Both the position numbers and the translations under genes were made by a program. Positions 7,069-8,992 of a stretch of DNA of 8,992 nt are shown here, piece by piece; position 1 is the first letter of the stretch, and each line of letters opens with the position of its first letter. Location of the stretch: the NCBI GenBank assembly GCA_964432925.1, contig CAYSPM010000116.1, positions 1-8,992 on the forward strand. The letters run 5' to 3'. The notes beneath the pieces are model-generated. The model was not told the DNA's origin. It worked only from the letters and a program-made list of their open reading frames with translations, and ran no database searches. Source of the DNA: CAYNTC01 sp964432925. Its GTDB lineage: Bacteria > Planctomycetota > Phycisphaerae > Sedimentisphaerales > Anaerobacaceae.

Positions 7069-7069
7069 G
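7042..7069 (-). promoter_or_regulatory. 28-bp dyad at the predicted ilvB transcription start
   Basis: CGTATTTG (7069-7062 on the minus strand) and CAAATACG (7049-7042) form a perfect 8-bp inverted repeat. As RNA it can extend through three G-U pairs and one G-C pair to an AAAA loop. It begins at about +1 of the predicted ilvBN transcript. It could be a repressor operator in DNA, a 5'-end hairpin that protects the mRNA, or both. Confidence 0.5.
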
Positions 7070-7074
7070 GTAAT

Positions 7075-7103
7075 AGTATACGAAAAGCACTGACCTTTGT
7101 CAA
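7075..7103 (-). promoter_or_regulatory. Sigma-70-type promoter of the ilvBN operon
   Basis: On the minus strand TTGACA (7103-7098) is followed after exactly 17 nt by TATACT (7080-7075): a perfect -35 and a five-of-six -10. Transcription should begin near 7068, giving a leader of about 195 nt before the ilvB ATG. Assigned by consensus match; no experimental support. Confidence 0.75.
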
Positions 7104-7183
7104 AATGTTTTTCGGTAATTTATGAAGTAACGATAAATATTCTTGCCGAACAAACGAACTTTCCAAGCCGGTCATGAAAATAA

Positions 7184-7212
7184 CTGGCACATAGTCGGAA
7201 TGCCATTATAAT
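7184..7212 (+). promoter_or_regulatory. Promoter of the NifU-type gene
   Basis: CTGGCA (7184-7189, four of six consensus bases) precedes a perfect TATAAT (7207-7212) with 17 nt between them. Transcription would start near 7219, leaving about 25 nt before the ATG at 7244. The upstream in-frame ATG at 7211 overlaps the -10 box, which argues against it as the start codon. Confidence 0.65.
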
Positions 7213-7243
7213 GATGATAAAGAAAGTTGTTGGGAGATTGAGT

Positions 7244-7510
7244 ATGTGTGAGAATTGCGGTTGCGGCGAAGTCGACACCGAAAAGACTTTTGAGACGAAA
7301 GTTAAAGAGGTAATCGAGTCGGTTCGGCCAGCCTTACAAGGCCATGGGGGCGATATCGAGCTTGTAGGAACGGATGTCGACAATACAGTTAGAGTTCGTC
7401 TTCAGGGGGCCTGCCAGGGTTGCCCCGGTGCTACGATGACAATGAAAATGGGGATTGAAAGAATTCTGAAGGAAAAGCTACCCGAGGTCAAAGAAGTCGT
7501 AGCCGTTTAA
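7244..7510 (+). CDS. NifU-type iron-sulfur cluster scaffold protein
   Basis: This is a stand-alone NifU C-terminal-type domain, 88 residues, which in the family carries or delivers a [4Fe-4S] cluster to target proteins in the cytoplasm. The core runs from about residue 14 to the end: KVKEVIESVRPALQGHGGDI (19-38), then VRVRLQGACQGCPGATMTMK, with the cluster-binding Cys57-X2-Cys60, and IERILKEKLPEVKEVVAV. ATG 7244 is chosen because GGGAG (7232-7236) lies 7 nt upstream and the earlier ATGs fall in the promoter. The short N-terminus is unusual in adding Cys2, Cys5 and Cys7 (MCENCGCG). It is divergent from ilvB; no isc, suf or nif genes lie nearby. A link to IlvD, the Fe-S dehydratase of the same amino acid pathway, is speculation. 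Confidence 0.92.
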   Translation: MCENCGCGEVDTEKTFETKVKEVIESVRPALQGHGGDIELVGTDVDNTVRVRLQGACQGCPGATMTMKMGIERILKEKLPEVKEVVAV

Positions 7511-7527
7511 GGTACGCTTCTTTTATT

Positions 7528-7554
7528 GTCATTCTGAGCGTAGCGAAGAATCTC
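7528..7554 (+). repeat. Half-copy of a GTCATTCTGAGCG-type dispersed repeat
   Basis: GTCATTCTGAGCGTAGCGAA followed by GAATCTC lies 17 bp after the NifU-type gene. It resembles one arm of common bacterial intergenic repeats and parallels the left arm of the element at 846-963 (GTCATTTCGACCGAAGCG ... GAGAAATCT). No opposite arm is seen downstream, only a small CGATT/AATCG hairpin (7563-7567 with 7571-7575), so it is likely a partial copy. Confidence 0.55.
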
Positions 7555-7579
7555 AGGGCTAACGATTCGCAATCGTCTG

Positions 7580-7807
7580 TCATTCCATTCCTTCTATCAG
7601 TTCCCACCACAGTCTGGGATAGTCCTGACCTTCGAGAATCCACCAGATATCCACGGTGCCGTTATCTGTTTCGCCGATGAAGTCCCAGCCGGCTTCGAGG
7701 AATGTGTTGGCCATCTGCATCTCGGCTGTCGTCTTGCCGTAGCTATCGTCACAGCCTGTAGCTTCATCACCCTGAGTTCCGCACATATTCATCAATCCGC
7801 TCTCGTG
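7580..7807 (-). pseudogene. C-terminal remnant of a GLUG-type repeat protein
   Basis: The minus-strand frame reads ESGLMNMCGTQGDEATGCDD, then YGKTTAEMQMANTFLEAGWD and DIWWILEGQDYPRLWWEL, with a TGA stop at 7582-7580. The blocks GKTTAEMQ, TFLxAGWDF, DIWWI and QDYPRLWWE are familiar from the C-termini of large planctomycete surface proteins with GLUG repeats. Those proteins run for hundreds of residues upstream. Here the recognisable similarity begins at ESGL (7804) and an in-frame TAA lies at 7810-7808, so the rest of the protein is gone. An ATG at 7792 and a TTG at 7795 exist but have no good ribosome site. I call it a pseudogene fragment rather than a 71-residue gene. Confidence 0.7.
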
Positions 7808-7919
7808 TTACTTGTGGTAGTGAAGATTAGTCCCTTCGGCCATGAGAGAGCGGGCGTTTATATATGAGGTGAGGGGGTAGGTAGCCCTGATTTGAAATTG
7901 AAGGTTCAGGGGAGGTATG

Positions 7920-8105
7920 ATGTCTGAAAATTTATATAATTTTTTAGGCAAATTCTACGGATACTGCCAACAGTGGTCTCAAAGAAATGAAGAAACACAA
8001 AGAAATGATTATATAGGCAAAAAAAAATGGCCTAAACGCATTTATACGAGGGCGTGTAATTCCTATGTAGCCAGCCGCCCGACACCCTTTTACGCGTGCG
8101 AGTGA
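7920..8105 (+). CDS. Doubtful small ORF, 61 aa
   Basis: Two adjacent ATGs (7917 and 7920) follow a strong purine run GGGGAGG (7909-7915). The second has the better, though short, spacing. The predicted protein is basic and aromatic (ENLYNFLGKFYGYCQQW) and holds a small internal repeat, QRNEETQRND, encoded by a direct repeat CAAAGAAATGA (7980-7990 and 7998-8008). I recognise no family. The frame lies opposite the 3' flank of the minus-strand gene ending at 8133. The sequence around it (7808-8132) otherwise holds nothing I can name. It may simply be chance. Confidence 0.25.
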   Translation: MSENLYNFLGKFYGYCQQWSQRNEETQRNDYIGKKKWPKRIYTRACNSYVASRPTPFYACE

Positions 8106-8132
8106 GATACTCCGTGTAGGCTGTCTTCAGAT

Positions 8133-8992
8133 TCATCGCATTTTCTGCACCCATATTTTGCCGTCTTTCTCAAATTCGACTCTGTCTGGATATATTTTAT
8201 GAACCTTGAACCCGTTAACCATGCTACCCTCATAAGCGAACTTCCCGTCAATCATTATGAATGATTCGCTGTTACCCCCGATGCTAATTGCTTCGACTAC
8301 TCCTGGGCCTCCTCGTAATTTTACCTGAGTACGTTTTTGTAGGTGACGTTTGTCCGCACATATTCGTGCTCGTACCCTTTCTGCATAACGCTCCACTTCC
8401 GCCAAATAGTTTTTTCTCTTTTGCTCAAGTTCCGAGAACTTTCGTTTGATAAACTCTCTTGAATTCTTGATCTGTGTCCTCTCCCAGTCATACTGTCCCG
8501 CTGGATCGCCAACAACAGATGTATTAGTTGTCTCGGAGAAGCGACCATCGGTGGTGAAATGGCCATTAGTCATTGCATAACCATCTGGCATGATGTAGGT
8601 ATTCGCGTAACCATGACTGTTCATTCTCAGGTGACCACTTCTACTTGATACTATGTTCTCCATGTTTTGACAGAAACGTGCCCAAGCCACTTTCTCTTCT
8701 TCCTCAAGCTGTCCGTGCCATTCCTTCGCCCACTGCTGCAAGATAGCAAGATTCTTCACATACCAATTCTCTATATTCTGCTGCTGCTCCGAAACATATT
8801 CGTCCACGTTTTTCATTTCCATGTTAAGGTTTCTAATCTGTTGAGCTTCTTGCTTCTTGATAAACTCCTCCTCGTTAATGGCTGGCGGGTCTAACTGGAC
8901 AGCCCTTTTACAAGCAATCATTTCAGACCTGAAATAGGCCTCGTCTGCATCATCGTAGCGTCCTAACATGACGTAGGTATCGTAAAGAAGCT
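8133..8992 (-). CDS. TPR/coiled-coil protein with GspB-like C-terminal domain, 5' end beyond the window
   Basis: The frame is open through the right edge, so the ATG at 8969 is probably internal: upstream codons (LLYDTYV) continue a tetratricopeptide-like helix, LLYDTYVMLGRYDDADEAYF. In-window residues 1-285 show this TPR-like start (1-35), a long charged coiled coil (about 38-112), a Gly/Asn-rich linker (about 115-165), a second basic helix (about 170-222) and a C-terminal beta domain: ESFIMIDGKFAYEGSMVNGF (242-261), then KIYPDRVEFEKDGKIWVQKM. That last block resembles the C-terminal domain of type II secretion GspB/PulB-like proteins, where 'I-DGK..-x-EG-x-V-NG-F-x-V-x-x-I' precedes 'V-x-F'. 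The match is from memory. No transmembrane segment is visible in this part. It may belong to envelope or secretion machinery encoded to the right. Confidence 0.8.
   Translation of the reverse strand, partial: LLYDTYVMLGRYDDADEAYFRSEMIACKRAVQLDPPAINEEEFIKKQEAQQIRNLNMEMKNVDEYVSEQQQNIENWYVKNLAILQQWAKEWHGQLEEEEKVAWARFCQNMENIVSSRSGHLRMNSHGYANTYIMPDGYAMTNGHFTTDGRFSETTNTSVVGDPAGQYDWERTQIKNSREFIKRKFSELEQKRKNYLAEVERYAERVRARICADKRHLQKRTQVKLRGGPGVVEAISIGGNSESFIMIDGKFAYEGSMVNGFKVHKIYPDRVEFEKDGKIWVQKMR

Noticed and set aside
7211..7243. An earlier start (ATG 7211) for the NifU-type gene
   Set aside because: This ATG overlaps the TATAAT -10 box and lies before the predicted transcription start; ATG 7244 has a good GGGAG site.
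1..8992. CRISPR arrays, tRNA or rRNA genes, transposases, defence systems
   Set aside because: No regularly spaced repeats, no tRNA T-arm or acceptor pattern, and no recognisable transposase, integrase, nuclease or restriction-modification protein was seen on either strand.

Overview
The window looks like chromosomal DNA from a planctomycete, most likely class Phycisphaerae. This is an inference from gene style: a type IV pilin-like protein with an H-X9-DG signature, the C-terminal tail of a GLUG-type repeat protein, moderate GC, Shine-Dalgarno sites on most genes, and dispersed GTCATT-type palindromic repeats. No marker gene such as rRNA is present to prove it.

Layout. The left edge (1-680) has two small minus-strand genes: the 5' part of an unrecognised protein that runs off the window, and a 62-residue protein resembling small antitoxin-like proteins. 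A structured intergenic repeat (846-963) lies just past the 3' end of queA (991-2040, minus), which makes the tRNA nucleoside queuosine. Divergent from queA is a 66-residue gene (2213-2413, plus). It converges, across a bidirectional terminator hairpin (2574-2609), on a pilin-like gene (2713-3546, minus). Then follows about 1 kb (3547-4587) without an intact gene. Part of it (about 4085-4431) reads like a decayed coding sequence.

The centre is a branched-chain amino acid operon on the minus strand, ilvB-ilvN (6873 down to 4588), the large and small subunits of acetolactate synthase. It has a near-consensus promoter, a 28-bp dyad at the predicted transcription start, and a leader of about 195 nt that can fold in competing ways. 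Divergent from it is a small NifU-type iron-sulfur scaffold gene (7244-7510, plus) with its own promoter.

The right part holds a half-copy of a dispersed repeat, a broken C-terminal fragment of a GLUG-type protein, a doubtful small ORF, and a large minus-strand gene running off the right edge. That gene combines a TPR-like start, a coiled coil and a C-terminal domain like those of secretion-associated GspB/PulB proteins.

The conserved genes are ordinary housekeeping functions. I found no defence system, CRISPR array, tRNA, rRNA or intact mobile element. The most interesting signals are the ilvB control region, the dispersed repeats, the decayed remnants and the two edge genes.
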